Assembly: GCA_002179805.1 (NCBI GenBank)
Contig: NAVB01000870.1
Coordinates: 1 to 40,159 of the forward strand
Direction: 5' to 3'
Origin: Acanthamoeba lenticulata
Lineage: Eukaryota; Discosea; Longamoebia; Acanthamoebidae
Length of the DNA stretch: 40,159 nt
Of the stretch, positions 17,066-28,048 are shown piece after piece. The stretch's first letter is position 1, and every line of letters starts with the position of its first letter. The position numbers were made by a program, and so were the translations under genes. Under the pieces are notes generated by a model. It was not told where the DNA came from. It saw only the letters and a list, made by a program, of their open reading frames with translations, and ran no database searches.

Positions 17066-17842
17066 GTGGCCTAAATCACAGCGGGTGCAGTTGTCCTGTG
17101 GGGGCGAAAGATTGTGAATTAGGCACTGGCAACTCGGCCTTAAATACGTGAGAACGTGGGTCTTCCTCATGCTCCAGAGGGGTTTTCGGCTGTAAGGCAA
17201 GGGATGCACATACGTCGTTTGCAAGCAGTCCTTGGCTTTCAGGCTCAGCCAATTTTCTCATCATCTCGGCCTTGTCACTACCCCTTGATCAACTGCTCTC
17301 CCTTGTGACGATGCCCTGCTCACCGGACTGAAGGCGGCCAAGGTCAAAACGGTCAGGTTGGGTTCACGCACAGCCAACTCCTGATTGGTCAATGTCTTCG
17401 GCCTGGCGCTTAGGTCAAGCTTGTCTACGGCTGCTGGTATCTCATGCCTCGACAAGGGTGTTGCCTTGAGCCACCAAGGAAAAGCAGATCTCCGCATGCC
17501 CGCAACCTATCTTTTCGAGTCCTTTTCGCGTCTGCAAGGGCCAGGGTTAGTATTGGCTGCGCCAAAGACGTCAGATTGGGGTTTTGGGCACCCCCTTTTT
17601 TCTCCTTTTGCAGAGTTGACAACTGGCTTCTTATGCTCCGTAACAACTCCTGACATGTCTCAACGTTCTGAATTCATGACGTCCTTCTCTCGGGAAGCGA
17701 TCTACAACATCGTTATTCGTTCGTCAGTAGGGCAGTTTTGACTTATCTTTTCCTTTATTGGACAAGAAGGAAAGTGCAGATCCACCTATGTGGAGTCGCA
17801 AGAAGCACGCGCTTACAGCCACGCAAAACGACGTTGGCGATA
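17066..17842 (-). promoter_or_regulatory. 5' flank of lectin copy A with TATA-like box and conserved block
   Basis: This 777-bp gap has no convincing gene. On the minus strand GTATTTAAGG (17147-17138) is TATA-like, about 75 bp before the start codon. Just upstream, CGAAAACC (fwd GGTTTTCG, 17181-17188) near CCTTACA matches the arrangement before copy B. Further shared pieces are TCAAGCTTGTCT (about 17414) and a GCAACCTATCTTTT stretch (about 17503). The shared order suggests the duplication carried its promoter. Confidence 0.55.
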
Positions 17843-20800
17843 TCAAGGGCACTGAGGCAAGTGAACCTCGCCGCTGCCGCTGCCATTCAGCGTGCGGGCT
17901 GCCACATTGCCGTTGATCTGCGCGTTGGTCAGCACCACGCCGGCCCCTGGTGCCAGCAGATTGCCCTGAAAGCCAAAGTTGGAAATGGCCACGCTGGTGG
18001 CTGAGCACACGTTCCACGTGAAAAGGCCGTTGGCTGCGCCTCCGAGGTTGACGTCAAAGCCGGAGAAGGAGACATCAGCAGCATCGGGTCCCACCACGTT
18101 GATGACCACCTGCCTCACCACTGCCACGTCGGCGAACGCGAACCGGATCGAAGTTGCTTGCCTGTGTTCATGGCCATCTACGTTAGATCGCTGCACCGTT
18201 CTCAAAGGGAGAAGCAGGTGTACCGGAGCTGAGCAGTGGTGATGGTGAAGATCTGGGACGCAGTGCTGCTTCCCACAAAAGTGATGCCGTTGCCAGCTCC
18301 CACAACAGCGCTAGTGGTGCCATTGGCGCTACAGAGCGAAGCGGAGGCCGACGCCAGAGAGGCCGCGATCGCTGTAAAGTCGACTCCTGTTGTGCACACC
18401 CAAGCACAGGCTACCGTTAGCGACCTGCGCACGAAGCAATGGAAGAACCATATGAGTCATACCAGTGATGGTCAGGATATCGCCAGTAATGGTTTGACCG
18501 TTGCGGAACGACACGCCGGACACTGAGGTCGATGCCGTCGTGACCAGGTTGCCGCACTGAACCTCTCCCGTGAAGTCCACGGTCGGCCCGGCCACAATGG
18601 CCGTGGCGCCCTTGGCAGCATCAGCGGTGCAGTTGAGGCGCGTGCCGATGCCGAAGCTGCGCGCGAAGAGGCTGCCGTTGACGGCGATCTTGCCCCACAC
18701 GTCGCCGTTGGTGAGGTTGAAGGTGAATCGCTGGTTAGCATTACCAGAGAGGAACACGTTGAAGCCCGCAGCAGCACCGAAGAACGACGGAGGGCACGAC
18801 GGCGACGGTAGCGTGCTGGGCGACGCCGCGGCGCTTGGCGAAGCCGCAGTGCTGGGCGATGCCACTGCACTGGGCGAAGCCGCTGTACTGGGCGAAGCGA
18901 CAATGCTGGGAGACGGGACTGCGCTGGGGGACAGTGACGGCTGCGGAGTCGACACAATGACCGAAGGCAATGGTGACGGCGAAGCCGTTGCAGAGGGCGA
19001 GACAGCAAGCGATGGAGAGGCTGCGCGAGAGGGCGCAGAGGACGGCGAAGTTGCCGATGAGGGCGATGCCGCCGCGGAAGGCGAGGCAGACCGCGAAGGC
19101 AACGTGGAAGCCAAAACAGACGGCGAGGCCGAAGGAAGTCCCGAAGCAGAGGCAGCTGGAGAAGGCGACAGCGCGGGGGAAGGTGTCGGGGTCGGGCAGG
19201 CAGGCACGTGAATCTCACCGCCGCTGGAGCCGTTGAGGGTCAGCGCGACGACAGTGCCTACGATCTGGCCGTTCTCCAGGGTGATGGACGAGTTGTACGC
19301 GAGCAGGTTGCCCGACAGGCCGAATCCTCGCAGCGTCACTTGCGCCGAGCCGCACACGACGTAGGTGAAGTAGGCGCTCGGCACGCCACCGGTGTTGATG
19401 GCAAAGTTGGTGAAGGTCAAGCTGTCGTTGCCCTTGATGGCCACAACAACACTCGTGATGGCCGAGGCGTTGGGGAAGCTGAAGGCAATCGACGCCGCGC
19501 GGTTGATGTCCGACGCGTTGACTGTGAAGGCCTGTATGGCGGCGGAAGCAGAGCCCTGGAACGTGATCTCGCGGAAAGCAGAGACCGTCGCCACGGTGGC
19601 ATTGGCCGCGCAAAGCGCGTTGGCAGTTGCGGAGAGCTGCAGCGCCTCGGCGGTAAAGTTGAGGCCCGTGACGTTCTGCACGCTACCCAAGAGGGAACTG
19701 CCGTTGGTGAAGCTCGGGAGCTGGGTAATGTTGGTCCCAGACTCTGCAACAAGCGAGCCGCACTGCACGTTGCCCTGGAACTGGACCGTGGCGTTGGCGC
19801 CACCGACGATCACCGAGGGCAACGATGAGTTGCAGGGGCTCAGCCTCGATCCCACGTTGAAGCTGATGGTACGGATGCTTCCGTTCACGGCCAAACGGCC
19901 CTCGATGTCACCGTTGGTCAAGTTCATGGTCAAGCCAGCGCCCTGGCTGCCGAGGAGGAAGACATTGTAGGCCGACACGTTGGCACCGAACAAGGGGGCC
20001 GGGCAGAGAGGCGTAGCCGATGGCGACGCTGAAGCCGCGGGCGATGGCGATGCCGGCGTCGAGGCAGAAGGCTGGGGAGTGCTGACGATGACCGACGGCG
20101 AAGGCGACAACGCAGCTGAGGGTGACGGCGATGACGGAGCTGGTGGCGATGCCGAGACAGAAGCCGAAGGCAACGGTGAGCTTGAGGCAGAGGGACTCGC
20201 TGACGGGGACGTAGCGGCTGATGGAGAGGGCAAGGAGACCGAAGATGACGGCAAGGGTACAGAAGGCGACGGCAAAGGAGAAGCCAAAGCCGAGCTCGAC
20301 GGCAACGGCGAACTAGCTGGCGAGGCTGACGTTGATATTTCAGGCGACGCTGAGATCGCTGGACTGGCTGATCCGGACGGCAAGGGCGATGTGCCAGGCG
20401 TGATGGGACACGCAGGGATGTGCACCTCGCCGCTACCAGAGCCGTTGAGCGAGAGAGCGACCACGTTGCCAAGCAGCTGTGCGTTCTGAATGGTCACTGT
20501 CGAGAAAGGCGCAAACAAGTTGCCCTCCAGACCCAAGTTCTCGATCCTGATGCTCGGCGCTGAGCAGACGACAAAGGTCACCAGGCCAGAGCTGACGCCG
20601 TTGAGGAAGGTCTGGAATCCGCTCAAGTTGATGGCTGACGAGCCTGTGATCTTGATCACCACCTGTTGCACGGCCGTGGCGTTGGGCACTTGCAGGTTGA
20701 GCGACGAAGCGCGGCTGCGAACGCATTGTGTGAGGAATTGACAGCACACCAAAATCTATTGAGGAGGAAGTACGTGAGGTCTGTGCCGTTAATGTTGAAG

Positions 20801-21415
20801 ATCAGAGAGGAAGTGGCCGAGCCGGTGAGGGTGATGGCGTTGGCAGAGATGGTTGCCGCGATCCCGCTCGCCGCACATAAGGTAGTGGTCTGGTTCTGGA
20901 GCGCAATCTTGGCCGCGGCGAAGTCAATCCCGGCGATGGTCGAAACAGCTCCCTGTTGAAGCTGACCGTTGGCGAAGCCGGGAAGGGAGGTGATGTTGGC
21001 AGAGGTCTCGGCAACGAGCGAGCCGCATTGCACGCCACCAGAGAAGCTGATCGTCGAGTTGGTTCTGCGATCATTCCAGAGAGTCAGAGCAACCCCAAAG
21101 GGCACTAGCAGGGACTGGGCACACATACCCGCCGATGACCACCGTGGGGGTGGAGGCATTGCATGAGCCTAGGCGCGAGCCTATGCCAAAGTTGATGGCA
21201 CGGAAATTGCCGTTGCAGGCCACGCGGCCTTCCACGTCGCCGTTGATGAGATCGAACGTGTTGGTGTTGGCACCGCCGCCCAGGAGGAACACATTGTAGG
21301 CCGATGCAGGACCGAAGAACGAGGCCGGGCAAGTAGGCGCCTGCTGAGCGGCACAGAGCCGGGCTGCTACGAGGAGGATGAATACAAGCACAAGGGTGTG
21401 CTGTGCCCTCATCAT
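17843..21415 (-). CDS. Jonah-type cyst-wall lectin with three CAA domains (copy B)
   Basis: Secreted wall protein of 1,103 residues in five exons (21415-21129, 21064-20774, 20714-18463, 18386-18224, 18161-17843). The introns sit at the same places and phases as in copy A. A signal peptide (MMRAQHTLVLVFILLVAARL) precedes CAA domain 1 ([19 protein letters not shown] ... [13 protein letters not shown]). Spacer 1 is Ser/Pro/Ala-rich. Domain 2 (CPAPLFGANVSAYNVFLLGS ... GSSGGEIHVPACP) has no counterpart in copy A. Spacer 2 is followed by domain 3 ([18 protein letters not shown] ... [13 protein letters not shown]), which matches copy A domain 2. The motif [10 protein letters not shown] recurs in all three spacers of the two genes. 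The three-CAA plan matches the known larger Jonah lectins, which bind cellulose in the Acanthamoeba cyst wall. No GPI-type or membrane anchor is seen at the C-terminus. Confidence 0.88.
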
Positions 21416-22095
21416 GATACTGATGATTTAGACAGTGAAAGGGCGGGGTGCTCTTGTTAGCTTGAGGTACGTGCGCTTGCGCTTGTGTTGTGAAAGAGTG
21501 TGAGTTGGTGATCGCGGGTGTGGGCCTTATAAACAGGAGCGATTAGGGCCTTCCTGCCGCTCTACTTGGGTTTTCGACGCAAGGCCAGCGATGAAGTCGT
21601 CTACATGTAGGCCTTGGGTTTCCGGCCGCTAATGATGCTAGTGGCCCCGCGCTTGTCACCGTTGTCTTATCTGTGCCCCCATCCTCTTGTCGGGGGGCAA
21701 CGGATGCGTTCATAAGGACTGCTGCGACAAACCTTCCGCAGAAAGTCAGATATTGATTGGTAAATACTTCGGTTGGCCATTCCTATTCGTTGGTCGTCCG
21801 AAGTCAAGCTTGTCTCTCGGTGGCTGTTGGCGATCAGTTCCATCGACCACGATGCAGAAATCAGCTCAATTGCCTACAGAGAGACAACACCCGGGAAGAG
21901 GCAGAGTGACGCCCGTCCCCGCAACCCATCTTTTCTATTCTTTTTCAGCTTGTGATGTCCCTGGCAAGTTCGCTTTGGCTCGCCGGGTTTGAAACTTGGT
22001 GAGAACGCCACGGCCATCAAACCCCTGGTCTGCGGCATACCGCAACATCTGTCCTTTTTTACTCAAGCCCAGTATCGCTTGCCCAACGCGCATCA
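21416..22095 (-). promoter_or_regulatory. 5' flank of lectin copy B with TATA-like box and conserved block
   Basis: This 680-bp gap has no convincing gene. On the minus strand GTTTATAAGG (21534-21525) is a TATA-like box about 110 bp before the start codon. CGAAAACC (fwd 21569-21576) lies about 40 bp further upstream, as in copy A, and TCAAGCTTGTCT occurs near 21806. The far end also serves as the 3' flank of the rhomboid-MORN gene. Confidence 0.55.
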
Positions 22096-24881
22096 TCAGC
22101 TCGACGCGGGGAGGGCCGGGACAGGCTGCTCATTTTCGAGCCACATCACGTAGGTGGGCTCTTGGCCGTTTGGTGGGTAGAACATCCCCATCGCTCGCCA
22201 ACGGCCGTCCCCGTTATCCTGCCCCAGCCCCGTCTTTGTTGGGACGAGCTAATCGAAGCAGAAAAGCAAAGAAGCAAGAATTGGGGAAGCACCTCAAAGT
22301 CGCCTTCGAACAGCACGTGAGAGCCAACATGTAGCCTACCTCGCCCGTAGAATACGTCTTATGAACACGCACGCGGTGTCGTCAGCACGATCGCGCTCGC
22401 AACGAGACAGCAGTGGGCGCAAGCATACCATGCTTCCAGGTGCCCTGATAGATGAGGCCGTCTTGGCGGCCCTCAAGCCAGCACACGCCCTCGCCCTCTT
22501 TCTTGCCTTTGACGAGCCACACCCCCTCCCCCCCCGCAAATCGCTTTTGAGCGCGCCGCCAACAAGGCCAGGCGAGGGCTCGGACCGCACCATCGATCCA
22601 ATTGCCGCTGTAGACCGAGCCGTCGCTCTGCCGGAAGGTGCCCTTGCCGTGGAACTTGCCTGTGCGGATGGTCACCAGCTGCGGCATGTTGAAGCGAGGG
22701 AAAAGGCCGGGGGAAGAGGCCATACCATCCTTTAGGTGTCCCTGGTAGACCACAGTAGGCCCGTCGGCGATGGTCCCTGTTGCCAAAAGAAGGCCGCAGA
22801 AGAGAATCAGCCCTGAAGAAGCTCAACGTGGCATGCACGGCCGTCAAGCAGTGTGAAGGCTGCGAACCGTATCCGTCCATTTGGCCATTCTTGAATTGGC
22901 CCGTGTAGACAAGCGTGCGTCCATCGGTCTTGGCGAACGTGAGCCGTCCTTTGCCGTGCATTTTGCTTCCCTGCTCGCAGTTCCACCCGACTCACACATT
23001 GGGGCGTCGGCGGTGAGCAGGCTCTCTTGTGGAATCTCGCTCCGCCAGCCTGCGCGGGTCAGGTGACGCACCCGAAGCTCTCCCTCGTAAACGTGGCCGC
23101 CAGGCAGGATGGTGCTGCCGTAGTTGTCCCACTTCTGAAGGGCGCCCATCTGGGAAAAGAGAGAGAGAGAGAGAGAACATCAACGTGTTGGCGCGTGGAC
23201 ATGAACATAGTCATGGTTGTGTCTTGTCCAAGAGAAGTGACAACAAAGAGAAGGGAGAGGGGGTTCTACCGCCTGGAGGCCGTAGAAATAGGCCGCGCCC
23301 ACGGCCGCTCCGCCCAGATGTGCGGCGTGGTCAAGCGCTTGCCAGCCGCGCACTGCGCCCATGACGTCCAACGCCTGTCCGGAGAGGAGACTGGTCAGTC
23401 CAGCGTGGAAAGCGCGGCAGAGGGAGAGAACGAGAGCCCGGTACCGCTACTGCCATGGCCATGTTGATGGCCTTGATGGGGATAAATGGCAGAAAGATGA
23501 GCGCCAGCTTGCTATCCGGGAAGGCGGACACAAACACCCAGAGCACCGCCATGAGCGCACCGCTGGCTCCCTGGAAATCGGATTGCAGGGCTCAGTTGTC
23601 CGCATGTGGCAACCGCAGGGAGGACGCGTGTGTACGAGACTGGGAAGGGAAGTGCCCCTCCGGGCCTGCCAGGCGGCGCTGACAAGTGAAGACACGATAG
23701 CGCCGTTGACGTAGACCAGAGCGAACTTCTCCCTGCCCAGGATTTCCACAACGTCCGGCGCTGGACACAACAGCCCCATACACACCACCATCCCGCGTGC
23801 GACGCGTCAGGACTTCTCTGTCAAAGGGAAAAACGTGGTGTAGAGGTGTTTACCGATCGTCCAGAGGGCCGTCATGTTGAAGAAGAAGTGCAATCCACCC
23901 GAATGCGAAAACGCTGCACATTCATGACGCGATGTCCGCGGGCAAGGGTGAGAAGGCAGGCGTTTGGGAGTGCACACGTGACCAAGAATGAAAGAGACCA
24001 TACCTGACGTGAGGACCGTGTGGTAGCGGCCTTGCGCCAGGTTCTTCGGGGAGCATGTGAAGTGTCGGGTCATGAAGTACCGCGCGCTGACATCAACCAA
24101 CACAAAGTTGAGGACGAGACGGAACACGAACGATAGCGCGAAGCAAGCAGCAGGGAAGGGCAGCACGGCACCTCGGTGAGGGGATGCGCCACGCAAGAAA
24201 CACAGCGGCGTTGACGGCGATCAACGGCACCAGTAACCTCTGCGCGTCGGTTAACCGTGCTGCCGCCTTCTTGAGCCTTTCCAGTCCCCACTCTACCCAT
24301 CGGCGCATCACAGCACAACACATCGTGTACACCGTCAGTACGGTGGCACCGCCAGGTAAGCAAAGGTGCGAGAGCTAATGGGTAGCACCTTCATCGCTGT
24401 CCTCAATGCTGCTCGGAATGTCACCTTTGCCGACTGCTTTGTGCGCCTTTTGGCTGTCTTCGTTGTCATTGTCTGAAATGGGTCACTTGTGAGGTCAGGA
24501 TTTATAAAGAGAGCAGAGAGAGAAAGAAGGCACCTTGCTGTGTGAGCACGATCGAAGCGCAAGTAAGGCCTGCAGCGAGAGCCCACGAGCCCTTGCCCAC
24601 CCCGGGCCATGTGCGCCGCCAGCCGGACTGCTGGTGGTGGTGGCCACATCAGTACTGAGAGCAGTTCAAGAAATGATCAGAAGGCAGAGACGGACCTGCA
24701 ACGGTTGAGCCAGGCTCTTTTCTACGTTTTGTGTGGAAGCCGATTTGGCTGCAAATGAGCGAGTTGGGAAGGTTGTGGTGACCCAACGCTGAGTGCGCAA
24801 GGGAGAAAGATGAGAGATGGAAGTGACACTTGCTCGCCAGCACGGTGGGCGGGCGAGTGCGGTGCCCACCAATCTCTTCAT
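22096..24881 (-). CDS. PARL-type mitochondrial rhomboid protease fused to C-terminal MORN repeats
   Basis: About 530 residues in roughly sixteen exons. The N-terminus (from ATG 24881) is Arg/Ser-rich without acidic residues for its first 50 positions (MKRLVGTALARPPCWRASVT), a mitochondrial presequence. The rhomboid domain matches PARL: LLVPLIAVNAAVFLAWRIPS, HTVLTSAFSHSGGLHFFFNM, EILGREKFALVYVNG. It has the nucleophile motif GASGALMAVL, then LALIFLPFIPIKAIN and LDHAAHLGGAAVG with the catalytic His. A phase-0 intron (GCG/GTAGAA to TTCCCAG/ATG, acceptor at 23152) joins it to about five MORN repeats: YEGELRGSKMHGKGRLTF, YTGQFKNGQMDGYG, YQGHLKDGKFHGKGTF, YSGNWIDGKKEGEGV, YQGTWKHG. The end reads YPPNGQEPTYVMWLENEQ and stops at 22096-22098. 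Known PARL proteins cut inner-membrane substrates and carry no MORN repeats. If the joining intron were retained, the protease would end near 23181 and MORN could be a separate gene. Confidence 0.83.
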
Positions 24882-25060
24882 CTTTGCCGTACAAAGGGCG
24901 CTTTTTCTTGTTATTCAAGTTGGAACGAGAGAAGGAAAAGAAGACAAAAAGCATAAATTAACGAGTTGGTAAAAACGGGGATATTTCCTCTGGCGGATAC
25001 CCCCGTGCGTGGACTTGCTTGTTGATCTGCGCTACCAACCAATTCGTTGTCGTGAAGGAG
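24882..25060. promoter_or_regulatory. Short divergent intergenic region (likely bidirectional promoter)
   Basis: The start codons of the rhomboid-MORN gene (minus) and the small gene at 25061 (plus) are 179 bp apart, so both promoters must lie here or overlap. No TATA box is obvious. Confidence 0.4.
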
Positions 25061-25345
25061 ATGAGCAACCCCTCTGCGCAGAACGGCGTCGATTCCTCGC
25101 GAATTAACAAGGATGCAGCCAGGGCAGTGATGAGCCGCATGCCCGCGCCCGGCCAGAACCGACCAGGCACCGATGCTGAAGTGTTTGCACAGCGCCAGCT
25201 GCAGGAAAATTCGAACCCCAAGACTCAACAGGCTCTTCCTACCGCCGCCCCGGGCACGCATCCTTGGATTTCGCTTGGCAAACCGCAGCAGAGCACCGCC
25301 ACATCTCGCAAAAAGATTGTCATCCCACCCCCTCACGCCTACTAG
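25061..25345 (+). CDS. Small disordered protein of unknown function
   Basis: An intronless frame of 94 residues from ATG 25061 to TAG 25345. The protein is polar, rich in Gln, Asn, Ser, Pro and Ala, without membrane segment, Cys or signal peptide. It starts MSNPSAQNGVDSSRINKDAA and ends in a basic-hydrophobic tail (SRKKIVIPPPHAY). Composition suggests intrinsic disorder. The frame stays open upstream to 25019 but without another ATG. It faces away from the PARL-type gene and lies just before WAPL. I recognise no family; a non-coding leader is the alternative. Confidence 0.5.
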   Translation: MSNPSAQNGVDSSRINKDAARAVMSRMPAPGQNRPGTDAEVFAQRQLQENSNPKTQQALPTAAPGTHPWISLGKPQQSTATSRKKIVIPPPHAY

Positions 25346-25530
25346 GCCAAGCTTCTTTTCCTCCCTCCTCTTTCTTAATCCCCCTATTGGGCAACCCACT
25401 GTATATCTACACCCCCCTTTTTGTACGTAATGGCGTTGCTGCAAACAATCTCAAACCTTCTCTTTTAGCTGCACTTTTGGTGCCTCTGTTCTTCTTCTTC
25501 CTCCCCTGCCCGGAAATAACTGCCCAATTG

Positions 25531-25560
25531 TTGGCGCCATTTTGCTTCGTTTGGCGCCAA
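25531..25560 (+). promoter_or_regulatory. Two E2F-like sites upstream of WAPL
   Basis: TTGGCGCC at 25531-25538 and TTTGGCGCCAA at 25550-25560 (the latter holding the palindrome TTGGCGCCAA) lie 64-93 bp before the WAPL start codon. The second fits the E2F/DP consensus TTTSSCGC on both strands. E2F-like control would suit a cohesin factor, but binding is inferred. Confidence 0.45.
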
Positions 25561-25623
25561 CGGCAAGATGGAGGGCTGGGATGTTTGGGTGAGGCCACTT
25601 TCACTTTTCACATCACACGACCC

Positions 25624-27927
25624 ATGACTTCACGGACTTACTCCCGACTCAGCCGCCGTAGGTCTAGTGGGCGCATTTCACTTTCCTCCAGCACGCTTCT
25701 TGAGCAATGCGCAACGGACGCCGATCTAATGAGCCTTAGTGGCTCCTCACAAGAGCTCATATCGTCTCCTCTTCTCTGCCCAACCGAGCACAAGGAAGCG
25801 AAATCGGAAAGACGAAAAAGCTTCCTTCCAGAAAGCCACGAGGACAAAGAAAATGAGGGGCTCAGCGGCCATTCTTCATCTTCTAAGAGGCGACGAAGTG
25901 CACCTGCACGAGCACCCCTCAAAAAGCGAAGATCCACCTCCTCGTCCGCGTCGTCCAGCAAGCTGGAGGAGCAGGGGTGTGAAGATCACTTCCACCTTGA
26001 AACTCTTGGCGAGCAGACCACGATCCTTGTATGAGTTCTCCGAGTTCTCTCGCTTGCAGCAGCCCTTCCTCTTACACGCGTTTTGCAGGATGAGCTTGAG
26101 TACGAACTGGAGGGCGCCAGCACAAGCAGCTCTATCCCAGTGCAGCGCGGAAGCACACATAACCTGGCCAAGCTGTGCGCACACCCCGACGAGGCCAAGC
26201 GACTGCGAGCGCGTGGCCTGTGCTCGCGTGTGCTGTGCTTGCTCGACAGCCAGCCGGAGGATGAGGTGCGTTGTTAAGACGACCGCAAGCAGCTGCTGTT
26301 TTTGCTGATAATGCGCCTTCTTTTGGCCAGGTGGTGACCATGAATGCATGCTTGATCGCGTACTTTCTGCTGCGAGATGCCCGCAACGCCGAGCTCATTA
26401 CTGGTACCGTAGCAAAATCCAACCACATGACGCTTACGCTTCGAGCTTATACACCCCGACGCTCGGGTCCACCAGGGCGACACCTGCAGACACTCCTCGC
26501 CATCGCTGCGGCTGAGCCGCAGCACGCGTCACCCAAGAAGAAGTCTAGCAAGCAAACCTTCAAGAAGAGACTCAGCCTGAACAGCAGCACAAGCGACATG
26601 GAGGTACGGACCGGATGGCTCACACACCGCCATGAGCAGATGACAGACAGAGGAGAACCAACCAATTCTCCCCCTTTCCTTAGATGCGACGATCTCGGGA
26701 CTTGATCGAAGACGAGGCCGTAGTCTACGACTGGCCCGGCACTGACTCGAGTCAGATCTATCCGTTTCGAGTGGCGATCCAGACACTGCGCCGACTGGTC
26801 GAAGTCGATCGCGGCGCTTTCAAGCGTGCTCTCGCGGTACGGGCTCCTACAGTACCCCAGTGCCAAGCAAACCAGCTTCTCACACGCCACAACTTCCCTA
26901 CAGGACCTGCGCGCAGAAGACAAAGAACAAGGCCAACAAGAGGGTCACAGCCCAGCCGACTCAGCCATATTGGCTCAGCTTGTCACCTTGGCCGAGAAAT
27001 GGCTCCAGCGGCTCGACTGGGCGACCGAGGACGCCCGCACAGGTCTAATGCTCCTCGAGGCCCTCACCGACGACCCACTCCTCCAGGCGCGCTTCGTGCC
27101 AATCATTCCAGCGCTCCTCCGGGCGATCCCAGTCTGTCTACAGCAAGACGCTCTGGCCGAACGGTGTCTGGACGCCATTCTCCGAGTACTCATCAACATG
27201 TACATGAGCTCTGCTTCCTCCTTTAGTCATCTCATCATCATGCTGACTTCTGTCATCCGTGAACGCGCCTGCCCGTAGGACCAACGATAACCAAGAAGCC
27301 TGCAACGGCATGGCCGCCCAGGGAGGCTTGGCCTGTGTGGCCAACCTCGTTGAAGTGGCTTGGCTGGCCGAGCCCACGGGCCTGGGCCAGCAGAAGTGGA
27401 ACCTCCTCACGCTTGGCTTGAGCCTTCTCATCAACCTCGTTGAGCACAACAGCGCCAATCGGTAAGAGTGATCTCCGTCCACTAGTCGGCTGATCACTGA
27501 CTAAGTTGGGCCATCACGCAACAGGGACACGTTGGGCTCGCTGCGCACGGAGAAGCTGCACGAATTTGTCGAGTTCCTCACATGTCTCGTGAGCTCCTGG
27601 TGGAGCGCGGCCCGTGACGCCGATGAAGTTGTCATCGCTGGGTACGTCTTTGCTTATCTTCTCCGCTTCCTTCTTCACTGACCCCTCCCTTCCCATCCTC
27701 CATAACGCAGATACGGGGTCTTGCTACTGGGAAACATGGTCAAGGACAACAACGAGAGCAACCTGAAGAAGATCCGGGCGGGGCTCGCGGCGCTGACGCC
27801 AGCTCGAACGCTGGTGGAGCTCTCCTCTGCGCTGCGACACTTCCTGGCCCTCCACGAGCACCACCGGCTTCTGTCGCCGGCTGCCGTGGCCTCGGCCACG
27901 CAAGCCGCCCGCGCCCTCCTGTATTGA
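25624..27927 (+). CDS. Wings-apart-like (WAPL) cohesin release factor
   Basis: WAPL opens the cohesin ring with PDS5 and so releases it from chromatin. About 580 residues in roughly eight exons. The N-terminus (MTSRTYSRLSRRRSSGRISL) is a basic, Ser-rich tail with KRRRSAPARAPLKKRRS-like nuclear localisation signals. The WAPL helical-repeat domain starts at the exon after 26090 (DELEYELEG, THNLAKLCAHPDEAKRLRAR). It continues through IYPFRVAIQTLRRLVEVD, LAERCLDAILRVLINMTNDN, LGLSLLINLVEHNSANR and YGVLLLGNMVKDN. RVLINMTNDNQEACN and GLSLLINLVEHN are the strongest family signatures. It is shorter than animal WAPL because the N-terminal PDS5/SA-binding region is reduced; I see no clear FGF motifs. 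Start is the first ATG of the conserved frame; stop TGA at 27925. ALKBH1 follows 121 bp downstream on the same strand. Confidence 0.88.
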
Positions 27928-28048
27928 TTGCAATCGTGAAACAACAACAACAACAAGTAGAAAGAAAGAGTGACTTCACTGAAGACCTTCACACACCGTC
28001 CGGCGCAAGCGGCTGTGTTTTGTTTTGTTGGGCGCACGTCGAGCGTAG

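Noticed and set aside
25203..25225. GGTTCGAA on the minus strand, like a tRNA T-loop
   Set aside because: No flanking stems, D-arm or anticodon arm could be built around it.
24911..25444. Minus-strand frame of 177 residues overlapping the small gene at 25061
   Set aside because: No recognisable domain; covers the likely divergent promoter and the opposite strand of a better-formed small gene.
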